Shown: positions 25,724-32,484 of the stretch, in pieces | Numbering within the stretch: the stretch's first letter is position 1 | How the letters are laid out: each line of letters opens with the position of its first letter | IMG/VR virus record: IMGVR_UViG_3300025661_000011 | Location: 1 to 37,356 of that record | Source: a virus | Reading direction: 5' to 3' (one strand) | DNA: 37,356 nucleotides | The notes under the pieces: model-generated | Told to the model about the DNA's origin: nothing | Seen by the model: only the letters and a program-made list of their open reading frames with translations | Databases searched by the model: none | Position numbers and translations under genes: made by a program

Positions 25724-25798
25724 TCACCTCCCTACGATTATTCCAAAGATTAATAATACGAGTAAAAACCCGGATATAATTATTACTGTAATTATCAT
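25724..25798 (-). CDS. 24-residue membrane microprotein
   Basis: Encodes 24 residues, nearly all hydrophobic (IITVIIISGFLLVLLIFGII), ending VGR. GGAGGG lies seven bases before the ATG. Its stop is eight bases before the next gene's GTG. A single membrane helix with almost no soluble part; function unknown. Confidence 0.45.
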   Translation of the reverse strand: MIITVIIISGFLLVLLIFGIIVGR

Positions 25799-25801
25799 AA
25801 T

Positions 25802-25951
25802 TTAACCCTCCCGGGATTTTGTGCTTTTTTTCAACAATGCTAGTTCGCGCTTCAACTCAATGTCATCATATCCTCGTAGCCGGGCGCACTCTGGACACTC
25901 AGCGTTTCCGTCCACATAGGCCTCTTTTCCACACACGCTACATCGGATCAT
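25802..25951 (-). CDS. Zinc-ribbon microprotein
   Basis: 49 residues with CSVC (4-7) and CPEC (19-22), then a charged helix (LRGYDDIELKRELALLKK). AGGAGGTG lies seven bases before the ATG. It belongs to the string of small zinc-binding proteins; function unknown. Confidence 0.5.
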   Translation of the reverse strand: MIRCSVCGKEAYVDGNAECPECARLRGYDDIELKRELALLKKSTKSREG

Positions 25952-25980
25952 TCCTTTCACCTCCTGGCGGTTGGGGTTAT

Positions 25981-26163
25981 TTACACCCTCCCGATTAGTA
26001 AATGGATTGGGCCAAAATCAAACATGAAAGCATGGAGTGGCCCCCTGATCACTTTGCCAATGTAAAGCCACATTACATATCTTTCATCTTTACTGGAAGT
26101 AACCGACCAACCAGATGTCGATAACTTTAAAGACACCGTAAAACGCCCATAACTATAAATCAT
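25981..26163 (-). CDS. Small protein of unknown function
   Basis: 60 residues, beta-rich and aromatic (YSYGRFTVSLKLSTSGWSV, YVMWLYIGKVI). Strong GGAGGTGAGG before the ATG, which overlaps the upstream stop by four bases. No family recognised. Confidence 0.5.
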   Translation of the reverse strand: MIYSYGRFTVSLKLSTSGWSVTSSKDERYVMWLYIGKVIRGPLHAFMFDFGPIHLLIGRV

Positions 26164-26390
26164 ACCTCACCTCCCTTGAGTGCACCTGAATACTCCCCGC
26201 CACAATCTCGGCACTTTAAATATACCGGGCCGCATACCCTTGGGATTTTCTTACTCCCACAACTGCATATTTTCGGTGGTTCCAGCGCATCCTCCAGTGA
26301 TTTCTCCCAATCTTTCAAGACCGAATAGATCATTGAATCATCACCTGGCCCATGTTCATTTAGAAACTTTCTCCACTGTTTACTGTTCAT
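26160..26390 (-). CDS. Zinc-ribbon protein of unknown function
   Basis: 76 residues. Helical start (WRKFLNEHGPGDDSMIYSVL), then cysteines CSC (42-44), C53 and CRDC (60-63) in a ribbon-like spacing. AGGAGG before the ATG. The ending GGEV overlaps the next gene's start. Confidence 0.5.
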   Translation of the reverse strand: MNSKQWRKFLNEHGPGDDSMIYSVLKDWEKSLEDALEPPKICSCGSKKIPRVCGPVYLKCRDCGGEYSGALKGGEV

Positions 26391-26416
26391 CCCTCATCCT
26401 CCTGGTTCTTTCATTG

Positions 26417-26617
26417 TCATCTTGTGTAAAACGACAGTTCATGGCCGAATAACTTCTCCACACCTTTCTCGAAATGATACTCCATAATTGTCCGATGTTG
26501 CCGCATATACCGATGATGATACACTGACGCTTCCACGGCCATGTAGTGGATACGCACATGGAACCAGTCCACGAAATCCCCTGTTACCTCATCCAGTTCT
26601 AGGTGTTCATCGTTCAT
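26417..26617 (-). CDS. Small His-rich protein of unknown function
   Basis: 66 residues, with AGGAGG before the ATG. An acidic start (DEHLELDEVTGDF) leads to a His/Tyr-rich helix (VYHHRYMRQHRTIMEYHF). It overlaps the upstream gene by 11 bases. No motif beyond possible metal-binding histidines. Confidence 0.45.
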   Translation of the reverse strand: MNDEHLELDEVTGDFVDWFHVRIHYMAVEASVYHHRYMRQHRTIMEYHFEKGVEKLFGHELSFYTR

Positions 26618-27032
26618 GGCGCACCTCCTGCGGAACTTTGCAATGATCTCCAGTGCAATTTAAGATCCCAGATGCTTCCATAAACTCTAATGTTTCATCT
26701 TGTGCTATCACTTCAGGATAATCTTCAGCTTTTAATAATATAAACCAGCGGCCTCTCGTTATAACACCCATGAGTCCTTCAAAACGTTTCCTTCCTATGG
26801 TTATCTGTTTGATTACTCCGTTTTCTAATGTAACGCCTTCTGGTATTTTTGTAAGCATGACAACCTTTGTGTTTTCCCACCACTCACCGCAGCTTTTTAT
26901 TTGATAATCTTCAAGAACAAACACATGATCTATTATTTCTTTGTACCCGCTAAAAACTCTAACGACTCTCTGCGTTGGGATATTCTTACTTACCCGGCGC
27001 GGTTCTCCATCTTTAAGAAATACTTTTATCAT
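26607..27032 (-). CDS. Protein of unknown function
   Basis: 141 residues, alpha/beta. AAAGGTG lies about five bases before the ATG. Central strands (VVMLTKIPEGV, KQITIGRKRFEG, GRWFILLKAED) suggest a small beta-barrel. A Cys/His pair lies near the end (CTGDHCKVP). It overlaps both neighbours slightly, as in a tightly packed early operon. No family recognised. Confidence 0.5.
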   Translation of the reverse strand: MIKVFLKDGEPRRVSKNIPTQRVVRVFSGYKEIIDHVFVLEDYQIKSCGEWWENTKVVMLTKIPEGVTLENGVIKQITIGRKRFEGLMGVITRGRWFILLKAEDYPEVIAQDETLEFMEASGILNCTGDHCKVPQEVRHER

Positions 27033-27421
27033 CTTGCACCTTTTTGTTGTGCGCGGGGGCGTAGTCTACGGTAGGGTAAGTCCAGCCTAGAGAGGAATTT
27101 ATACACCTCGGAAGAGTGGCCATGTGTGTATGCAGTTAGATTGTGTATAGACATGTGCTGGGTTTTCTCCGGGCCAAGCGCCAGGAGCTGAGTCTTTACT
27201 TTGGAGACTAGTAATCTTCTCTTACGGTACATACCCAGAGAGTCCATCTTCCGGCCTAGGGTCATTTCAGATGGGCCGAGAATAGACTCCATCTTGGCCA
27301 GGCTATGGTGTGTTTTATACAAGGCACTTAGGAGTGAGCGGATGTCTTTATAGTTGGCAAGTTCGAATTTATTATAGGCTGAGAGAAGTGAGTTCCAGTC
27401 TGTGGAGTGATTGGCGGGCAT
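27029..27421 (-). CDS. Basic helical protein, possible DNA-binding
   Basis: 130 residues from the ATG at 27421, which has AAAGGAGA nine bases upstream. An earlier ATG at 27448 overlaps the previous stop (ATGA) and is an alternative by coupling. The protein is rich in Arg, Lys and His, with helix-turn-helix-like stretches (SILGPSEMTLGRKMDSLGMYRK and HGHSSEVYKFLSRLDLPYRR). Its Arg-rich tail suggests nucleic-acid binding; no exact family. Confidence 0.45.
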   Translation of the reverse strand: MPANHSTDWNSLLSAYNKFELANYKDIRSLLSALYKTHHSLAKMESILGPSEMTLGRKMDSLGMYRKRRLLVSKVKTQLLALGPEKTQHMSIHNLTAYTHGHSSEVYKFLSRLDLPYRRLRPRAQQKGAR

Positions 27422-27444
27422 TTTGTGTAGTCTCCTTTTTTTGC

Positions 27445-27636
27445 TCATATACCTAAGCGGCGGTCTTTTTCCTGCTCATATTTATAGTCGGCTTCTTCTT
27501 CTAGCTGGTCCTGCATCTCCTGCTTTGCGGCTTCATACTCCTGTTCGTCTTCATAAGAGTCAGGACATGGGCCGTGTTTATTCCCGCCACACTCACCTGA
27601 GTCTAGCTCATTTGGGCAGTTCATACCAAAGCACAT
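27445..27636 (-). CDS. Cys-rich acidic microprotein
   Basis: 63 residues from the ATG at 27636, chosen for the AAGGAGG seven bases upstream. Cysteines at CFGMNC, ECGG and CPDS could bind metal in the first 25 residues. The rest is a charged helix (EAAKQEMQDQLEEEADYKYE). Function unknown. Confidence 0.5.
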   Translation of the reverse strand: MCFGMNCPNELDSGECGGNKHGPCPDSYEDEQEYEAAKQEMQDQLEEEADYKYEQEKDRRLGI

Positions 27637-27638
27637 AT

Positions 27639-27794
27639 TTAATCCTCCTTCAGAAATTCCTTTTCTATAGCCCAAAAAAGTGGCGCACATGTATCATACA
27701 GGCACTCACCTCCAACAGCGCGGCATGTGTAGCAGCTAAAATCACTATCATAATCTCTCCAAGGACATCTGTTAGCTATTTCGTCGAAGGTCAT
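27639..27794 (-). CDS. Cys-rich microprotein
   Basis: 51 residues from the ATG at 27794, after AAAGGAG. Five cysteines (CPW, CYTC, CLYDTC) resemble a compact metal site or Fe-S cluster. Followed at once by the gene at 27445. It may be the first gene after an internal terminator. Confidence 0.45.
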   Translation of the reverse strand: MTFDEIANRCPWRDYDSDFSCYTCRAVGGECLYDTCAPLFWAIEKEFLKED

Positions 27795-27813
27795 TTTTAA
27801 TAATCTCCTTTGA

Positions 27814-27844
27814 GTAGAAAGACACACCTCTGTAAAGAGGTGTG
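27814..27844 (-). terminator. Hairpin terminator-like site within the leftward operon
   Basis: A perfect nine-base-pair stem (cacacctct / agaggtgtg, loop of four) is followed in the leftward direction by TCTTTCTAC. The T run is weak, so it may only slow transcription or process mRNA between the genes at 27863 and 27794. Confidence 0.5.
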
Positions 27845-27862
27845 CCTCCTGTTGGTCAGATG

Positions 27863-28138
27863 CTACAGCTCGACGCCAAGTGCGGCCGCGATCTGTGCAA
27901 CGGTATCCGCATCTGCACTCTTCAGCGCAGCGGTAATCGCCTTAGGCAGTCCGCCACCAGTGAGCTTAGTGCGCTCACCATCGCGTGCTTTGATCTTCCT
28001 CTGTGCGACATAGAGCTTAAACACCTTCTCATCACCGTCCATCTCGATTGCTTCCTCAAGGGTCTCCGGCGCGGTGTATTTGAATGAGCCTACCAAGGTG
28101 CCTTTGGACATAATTTCAATCGTTTCAGTTGTTGCCAT
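27863..28138 (-). CDS. Small protein with shared phage N- and C-modules
   Basis: 91 residues. ETLEEAIEMDGDEKVFKLYVAQRK resembles the start of the protein at 29752 (EEAIARVGIEQIFENWYAQKK). Its end, GLPKAITAALKSADADTVAQ then LGVEL, is laid out like the tail of the gene at 35278. Proteins of this type are common in phages near DUF669 genes. Function unknown. Confidence 0.55.
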   Translation of the reverse strand: MATTETIEIMSKGTLVGSFKYTAPETLEEAIEMDGDEKVFKLYVAQRKIKARDGERTKLTGGGLPKAITAALKSADADTVAQIAAALGVEL

Positions 28139-28216
28139 AGTGTTAATCTCCTGTTTTTTCCGGTATGTTGTGTTATTTATTAACCTCTGCCACGCACCTG
28201 TGTGTATTGTTAAAAG

Positions 28217-28657
28217 TTAGTAGATGAACTTCTTAATATCATTCACCTTAACGTCAGAGTCCGGATCGTCTATATACTTCCCGTCCGGTCCAGGCACTTG
28301 TTTATTCTTCTGCACAACTTCCATCGTGCCTTCCGCGCCCAGGTAGTCTTCGGTGACTAGTTGCTGGCCGGTCCAGGGCAGGCCCACGGCTTTTGTTGCG
28401 GAAACGAGCATCCCTACTCCACCAGTGTCCACCTTTCCGTCTACCATCCAGGGTAGGACAGTGAAGTAGGAGAGTTTGTATTCTTTGGCTTCGTGTACGA
28501 TGGCATAGGTCCACCGAAGCATCGGGCGGCCTTTCTTAGAGGTCATGGCCTCTACGGACTGTACTCGGAAAGAGTAAGTGCCTGCTGGCAGTGGGGTGAA
28601 AACATCCTCATCTTGTACGTCTGAGTAGTCTACGTTCAGGTCGATAACTGGACTCAT
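28217..28657 (-). CDS. DUF669-like protein, candidate ssDNA-binding protein
   Basis: 146 residues. It opens MSPVIDLNVDYSDVQDED and has the DUF669 phrase LPAGTYSFRVQSVEAMTSKK then GRPMLRWTYAIV, followed by the acidic tail region (PDGKYIDDPDSD). DUF669 members usually sit with Sak4-type recombinases and are thought to bind single-stranded DNA. The Sak4-like gene is two genes upstream in the same operon. Confidence 0.65.
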   Translation of the reverse strand: MSPVIDLNVDYSDVQDEDVFTPLPAGTYSFRVQSVEAMTSKKGRPMLRWTYAIVHEAKEYKLSYFTVLPWMVDGKVDTGGVGMLVSATKAVGLPWTGQQLVTEDYLGAEGTMEVVQKNKQVPGPDGKYIDDPDSDVKVNDIKKFIY

Positions 28658-28718
28658 AATAAAATCTCCTATTAGGTTTGCGTTTAGTGTTTATTGCGTA
28701 GTGCTTAATGTGTAGGGT

Positions 28719-28733
28719 TTATTTCTGACTCAT
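28719..28733 (-). other. Possible four-codon minigene MSQK
   Basis: An AGGAGG site five to six bases before an ATG is followed by only four codons and TAA. It lies in the 109-base gap between the genes at 28767 and 28657, which otherwise shows no gene. It may be a leader, a lambda bar-like minigene or the remnant of a gene. Confidence 0.25.
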
Positions 28734-28766
28734 CTTTTTAACCTCCTGTTTTGGGGTATTATACTT

Positions 28767-28976
28767 CTATACGATCTTCAGCAGTGTGTATATAATGGTA
28801 AAAGTGCTGGGAATTGCGGCAACCTTTTGGACTATATAAAACTGTCCTTCTATGTCTAGGTAGTCCCCTGCCGTGTAAGAAAAGGGGTTGTCTTTTATAA
28901 CCAAAAGAGCGTGCTCTTTATGGTTGAATATATCTGTGGTGTAGTATTCATCAGTGTAGTCTATTGTCTGGGTCAT
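28767..28976 (-). CDS. Small protein of unknown function
   Basis: 69 residues from the ATG at 28976, chosen for AAAGGAG upstream. Mostly beta (HALLVIKDNPFSYTAG, FYIVQKVAAIPSTFTIIYTLL), with an acidic Tyr-rich start (DYTDEYYTTD). It directly follows the Sak4-like gene with ATG/stop proximity. No family recognised. Confidence 0.5.
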   Translation of the reverse strand: MTQTIDYTDEYYTTDIFNHKEHALLVIKDNPFSYTAGDYLDIEGQFYIVQKVAAIPSTFTIIYTLLKIV

Positions 28977-28977
28977 A

Positions 28978-29748
28978 TTATGCGTCTCCTTTCTGGAGTA
29001 AATCCCACGCTGGCTTGATGGTGGCATAGTTGGAGTCTATAGGGGATGGTAAGTCAAGACGACTCTTCGCTGTAACGAGTCCACTCGCCTTGATGGTGAG
29101 CATGTATTTCGTGGAGACACCCTGCTGCTTAGGCTCCATGTGGTATACCTCATCAAAATACCCGGCGAGCTCATACGCGAGCTTTCCGTTGACCATTGGT
29201 AAGCACCATGTTCTCCCACTCAACTCATCTTTTATATACTGCTCATGCGCGAGGCAGATGAAGTTAATGTTCATAGCGACACCAGTCTCTATAATCTCGA
29301 TGAGTGCTCGGCGGAAGGTGCCCCAGTCCGGCTGAGTAGGCTGTTGGCCTGTGTGGCCTGCGCTGAATAAAACGTGCTTCATGCAGAACATACTAGCTGA
29401 GGAGAGAGTATCCAACACAACTGTCTTAGGGGTGAAGTCTCCATACTTTCCGTGCTCCTTGAGCTGGTCAAACACCGCTTTTATAGTGATAAAGCCCATA
29501 GGTCGGGAGTCTTTCTGCTCCGGGAGTTTGTCCTGCACCGGTACGAAATAGATCTGATCTTTGTTCTGTATCCTGGGAGATGACTTAACGGTGAGCATAC
29601 CCTTATCAGAGTCTATGAATAAGCAGGGAGTGGGGAATGTGGCCGCGAGTTCTGTCTTGCCTGTTCCTGACCTCCCGTATGCGAGTACATTCATACTCGT
29701 GGGCTTGTATGCAGAGATGGGCGTGGCATCGGGGAGTGATACTTGCAT
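28978..29748 (-). CDS. Sak4-like RecA/AAA ATPase (recombinase)
   Basis: 256 residues. Walker A GRSGTGKT (25-32), then CLFIDSDKGMLTV, and Walker B TVVLDTLSSAS near 110-120. The C-terminal third (EHGQYI-like HEQYIKDE, SGRTWCLPMVNGKL, AGYFDEVYHM) is the hallmark of the phage Sak4/AAA_24 group, single-domain RecA-like recombinases acting with ssDNA-binding proteins. Neighbours are the DUF669-like protein and, farther upstream, a Cas4-like nuclease, forming a likely recombination module. Confidence 0.8.
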   Translation of the reverse strand: MQVSLPDATPISAYKPTSMNVLAYGRSGTGKTELAATFPTPCLFIDSDKGMLTVKSSPRIQNKDQIYFVPVQDKLPEQKDSRPMGFITIKAVFDQLKEHGKYGDFTPKTVVLDTLSSASMFCMKHVLFSAGHTGQQPTQPDWGTFRRALIEIIETGVAMNINFICLAHEQYIKDELSGRTWCLPMVNGKLAYELAGYFDEVYHMEPKQQGVSTKYMLTIKASGLVTAKSRLDLPSPIDSNYATIKPAWDLLQKGDA

Positions 29749-29751
29749 TTT

Positions 29752-30084
29752 TTACTCCTCTATTTTGAGAGTGTTTGTTACATTAAATATCTTGTTACTT
29801 CTGTGTGTGATAACCAACTCAGCAATCGCAGAGTTTTCAAACACAGTCTGAAAATAATAAGTTTCAGTAACAAATTCTCCTGCAACGATAAAGCGTTTAT
29901 AGTATTGGGCATGTTCTATGTGTCGGCCTTTGACCAGGAGGTATTTATCAATAGTGGGCTTTTCCTCTACTTCCTGCTTATCCTGTCCTTTTTTCTGCGC
30001 ATACCAATTCTCAAATATCTGCTCTATGCCGACTCTTGCTATTGCCTCTTCTATATTATCGGGAATGTCTATATGTGTAATCAT
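29752..30084 (-). CDS. Protein of unknown function, relative of the 27863 gene
   Basis: 110 residues from the ATG at 30084, after AGGAGGG; an ATG ten codons earlier has a poorer site. The start DIPDNIEEAIARVGIEQIF resembles that of the gene at 27863, then QKKG and a Lys/Glu-rich linker. The C-terminal half is beta-rich (FVTETYYFQTVFENSAIAEL). Four bases upstream of the Sak4-like start. Confidence 0.45.
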   Translation of the reverse strand: MITHIDIPDNIEEAIARVGIEQIFENWYAQKKGQDKQEVEEKPTIDKYLLVKGRHIEHAQYYKRFIVAGEFVTETYYFQTVFENSAIAELVITHRSNKIFNVTNTLKIEE

Positions 30085-30086
30085 CC

Positions 30087-30302
30087 TTAAACCCTCCTGT
30101 CCAGCATCCGACACGCGGCCTGTACCGCCTCGTATGCATCTTGGAATACACTTTCCAATTCCCGGAACTCTTTAAAAGACTGGATAGTGTTCTGGCTCTT
30201 AAAAGTATCATCCAGGGCTTTGGCTCGTGCGGACATATTATGGGTATATCCGCCGAGTACGCTCACCAAGTCACATGTTTTTACACTTACTCTTTCAGGC
30301 AT
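30087..30302 (-). CDS. Small helical protein of unknown function
   Basis: 71 residues, with AAAGGAG before the ATG. Largely helical (ARAKALDDTFKSQNTI, FKEFRELESVFQDAYEAV), ending in CRMLDRRV. It overlaps the membrane gene upstream by 16 bases. No family recognised. Confidence 0.5.
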   Translation of the reverse strand: MPERVSVKTCDLVSVLGGYTHNMSARAKALDDTFKSQNTIQSFKEFRELESVFQDAYEAVQAACRMLDRRV

Positions 30303-30445
30303 TTTTTTATCTCCTTTATTTTATCTTCTAGTATCATAATCTCCATCTCTAGGCCAGACCTTCCAGAGGCTTGACATAAGCCCAGGATTAGTATAACACA
30401 TGGTATGCTTATTATAAACCCCGCCGCGAATCCAGACCAGAACAC
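30287..30445 (-). CDS. Single-pass membrane protein with helical tail
   Basis: 52 residues. GTG start with GGAGGTG seven bases upstream. Residues 1-25 are hydrophobic (FWSGFAAGFIISIPCVILI), then a polar linker and a charged helix (LEMEIMILEDKIKEIKKCL). This resembles an inner-membrane spanin or holin-like layout. It occupies an interval between the VWA gene and the helical protein at 30087. Lysis role is inference. Confidence 0.45.
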   Translation of the reverse strand: MFWSGFAAGFIISIPCVILILGLCQASGRSGLEMEIMILEDKIKEIKKCLKE

Positions 30446-30457
30446 TTTAACACCTCC

Positions 30458-31045
30458 TTATAAATTGATGCATCCACTTGTGCCAACTTCTGTTATACGG
30501 AGTAAATCTTCCATAACTTCGGTTAGCATTAATGGTTCATTAACTGAATTAAACTTCCCGCCGGTTATCTCACTTATCCTCTGTAAGAAGTCATTATTAC
30601 ACCCATGCCCTATGCCGATTGTGTCTATGGGTGTGTCTGTGTGTATACCCACCTCATTGAGGATGGTGGACTCAGACTGATCAGGCATCCCGTCCGTGAG
30701 CAAGACCATGTGCGAGGCGGCATCATCCCACCCGGCCAGGAGTGCGTCCAGCATATTGGTCGTTCCGGTCACCCTCAAGGAGTCTATATCTTCCTGTGTA
30801 AAGTCATACACCATAGAGCCGAATGCAATGCCATGGATGCCGGGCCGCCATATAGTGTGGAGCGCTTTTTTGAGCTCGTGTAGTCTATCCCCGCTCATAC
30901 TCCCACTTATATCCGCCAAGATGTAGGTCTTACCTGATGTGTGTTTCTGCGGTAGCGTACTCTTAAGAGTCAGCTTTTTGCCATTCCCGAGAGTCTGCTT
31001 CTTCACCAACTTACTGGTATCCTTCATAGCTAAGTCATAAGACAT
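30458..31045 (-). CDS. VWA-domain protein with intact MIDAS
   Basis: 195 residues. A von Willebrand A fold with metal-ion-dependent adhesion site: DISGS (45-49), the Thr of GTTN (95/96) and D118 in LTDG. These bind a divalent metal and usually grip a partner protein. No signal peptide, so it is cytoplasmic. VWA proteins often work with MoxR AAA ATPases, but none is nearby; the closest candidate partners are the J-domain and exported proteins just upstream. AAGGAGGG before the ATG. Function in the phage unknown. Confidence 0.75.
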   Translation of the reverse strand: MSYDLAMKDTSKLVKKQTLGNGKKLTLKSTLPQKHTSGKTYILADISGSMSGDRLHELKKALHTIWRPGIHGIAFGSMVYDFTQEDIDSLRVTGTTNMLDALLAGWDDAASHMVLLTDGMPDQSESTILNEVGIHTDTPIDTIGIGHGCNNDFLQRISEITGGKFNSVNEPLMLTEVMEDLLRITEVGTSGCINL

Positions 31046-31060
31046 CTTTAAACACCCTCC

Positions 31061-31558
31061 TTAGTTATTCTTTGTATACACATAATAAGCAATACCTTGG
31101 TAGACATATCCCCAGTCAGAGTGCACTCCCATAAGGTCTTCCTTAACTTGCTCATCTGATGTGTAGTAGTGATTTACATACTGTGAATTATAGAATACAT
31201 AACATGGCACCAGGGAGAACTCTTCACTTGGACTCTCTCCCACCACGGTGAATAAATCCTTCCCGTATAACACATTATCGTTGAAGTAGTACACTGTGCA
31301 AGAACCTGGAGTAACTCCGGTGATACTCACATCCGCCTGGTCTTCTTGAATGTCAAAAGCAACCTTGCAGATGGTACTGTCCGCAGAGGCAGCGTAGAAA
31401 GACGAGGTGGCGGTTAGTAAAACCTGCCGGGATTCACCTTGTACTATCTCCGGCGGTACGTCCGTCTGCGCCGGGTTGGGCTCTATGCTATGTGCCAAGG
31501 GAGTGAGAGTGAACATACTCAAGGTAGCTCCCAAAAGGGCTAGTTTTTTAATCTTCAT
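31061..31558 (-). CDS. Exported protein with Ig-like part and DUF5648-like C-terminus
   Basis: 165 residues. A Sec signal peptide (KKLALLGATLSMFTLTPLAHS) is cut near residue 24. Residues 38-110 look Ig-like (SRQVLLTATSSFYAASADST, VSITGVTPGSCTVYYF). The C-terminus matches the DUF5648 pattern: CYVFYNSQYVNHYYTSDEQ, then W-x-YVYQGIAYYVYT. That domain is found on secreted surface proteins. AGGAGA before the ATG; the start overlaps the J-domain gene by 11 bases. It may act on the host surface early in infection. Confidence 0.6.
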   Translation of the reverse strand: MKIKKLALLGATLSMFTLTPLAHSIEPNPAQTDVPPEIVQGESRQVLLTATSSFYAASADSTICKVAFDIQEDQADVSITGVTPGSCTVYYFNDNVLYGKDLFTVVGESPSEEFSLVPCYVFYNSQYVNHYYTSDEQVKEDLMGVHSDWGYVYQGIAYYVYTKNN

Positions 31559-32060
31559 CTTTCAAATCTCCTAATAGTTCACTATAAGCTGTGTTCAACT
31601 CCACCATCTTCTCGGCATCTCCACCTCTGTCTGGATGGTGCTTCTGCGCGAGTACTTTATACATACACCTCACGGCCTCCATCGGCGCGTTCTCTACTAA
31701 ATACAACTTAGACCATGCGTCCGTGGCTACCTCCTGCGCCGGGAAGTCTAGCAAGATAGTCTCTGTGTAGTGCTTATCCAGGAGATGAGCCAGCTTGTCA
31801 AACTGATCCTTGACAACATACCAACATTTGTCATTATTATCCCACATTCTTTTCTTACTGGGCAGACTTTTCTTCAACTCTTCCGTGAAAGGCTTGTTAT
31901 AAGGTGCTTCTAATTGGATGAACAACCCACTCGGAAGGTATCGTAGAGATGCGACTCCGGTGGGTCCTCTCCTGCGCTGGCTAGCTACCCTCTGTCTTGG
32001 CTTTTGTGCAGTGTAAGGAGTACTACCCTGCGAAGCTCCAAAGGATTGACGTGGTTGCAT
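31548..32060 (-). CDS. J-domain (DnaJ-like) protein
   Basis: 170 residues. The C-terminus is a J domain (about 115-162): AWSKLYLVENAPMEAV, then MYKVLAQKHHPDRGGD with the HPD triad at 142-144 that stimulates Hsp70, and LNTAYSELL. The N-terminus has a basic patch (QRVASQRRRG) and a W-rich stretch (KRMWDNNDKCWYVV) that recalls the HARP-like domain of annealing helicases. It could redirect host DnaK to a viral DNA task. The fusion as a whole is uncharacterised. Confidence 0.7.
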   Translation of the reverse strand: MQPRQSFGASQGSTPYTAQKPRQRVASQRRRGPTGVASLRYLPSGLFIQLEAPYNKPFTEELKKSLPSKKRMWDNNDKCWYVVKDQFDKLAHLLDKHYTETILLDFPAQEVATDAWSKLYLVENAPMEAVRCMYKVLAQKHHPDRGGDAEKMVELNTAYSELLGDLKDED

Positions 32061-32063
32061 AGT

Positions 32064-32243
32064 CTAGACCTCCCCTGTGTTGTATACCAGCTTATGCGAG
32101 TTCTTTTTCCTCACCCTTATTTCCTTCTTCCTGGGAGTGAAAGAGACCAGAATCCTGTACGATTTAATAGTCTCCTTAATGCACCTACACGGGAATGACT
32201 GCCCGTCGTTTGTGATGAATCTAATCGGCTTTTTTGACTTCAT
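32064..32243 (-). CDS. Basic small protein of unknown function
   Basis: 59 residues, with AGGAG seven bases before the ATG. Highly basic (KSKKPIRFIT, TPRKKEIRVRKKNSHK) with paired cysteines (CRC). It could bind nucleic acid. It lies between the J-domain gene and the gene at 32254. Confidence 0.5.
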   Translation of the reverse strand: MKSKKPIRFITNDGQSFPCRCIKETIKSYRILVSFTPRKKEIRVRKKNSHKLVYNTGEV

Positions 32244-32253
32244 CTTTTGTCTC

Positions 32254-32481
32254 CTATTTATAGAATTCCGTTTTCATCCGGTAGTACTGAATGGTTTCTC
32301 TTCTCTTGAGGGTTTTATTAAGAGTGAATAAAATCTGCCCTATGTTCAACTCCCCTGAATGTGTCTCACCGGAGTCTTTGTCATGAATAGTAACCATCAT
32401 CATGTTTTTGTGTGTGCGGGTCAGGATGCCTAGTCTGTCTTGTGTCTCTAATAATATAGAGTTCCTTCTACGTTGCGGCAT
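32254..32481 (-). CDS. Small basic protein of unknown function
   Basis: 75 residues, with GGAGG before the ATG. A beta-rich middle (RLGILTRTHKNMMMVTIHD) resembles an Sm-like or OB-like strand pattern. It ends RMKTEFYK, close to the end of the gene at 20358. It follows the nuclease gene by three bases. Confidence 0.45.
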   Translation of the reverse strand: MPQRRRNSILLETQDRLGILTRTHKNMMMVTIHDKDSGETHSGELNIGQILFTLNKTLKRRETIQYYRMKTEFYK

Positions 32482-32484
32482 TTT

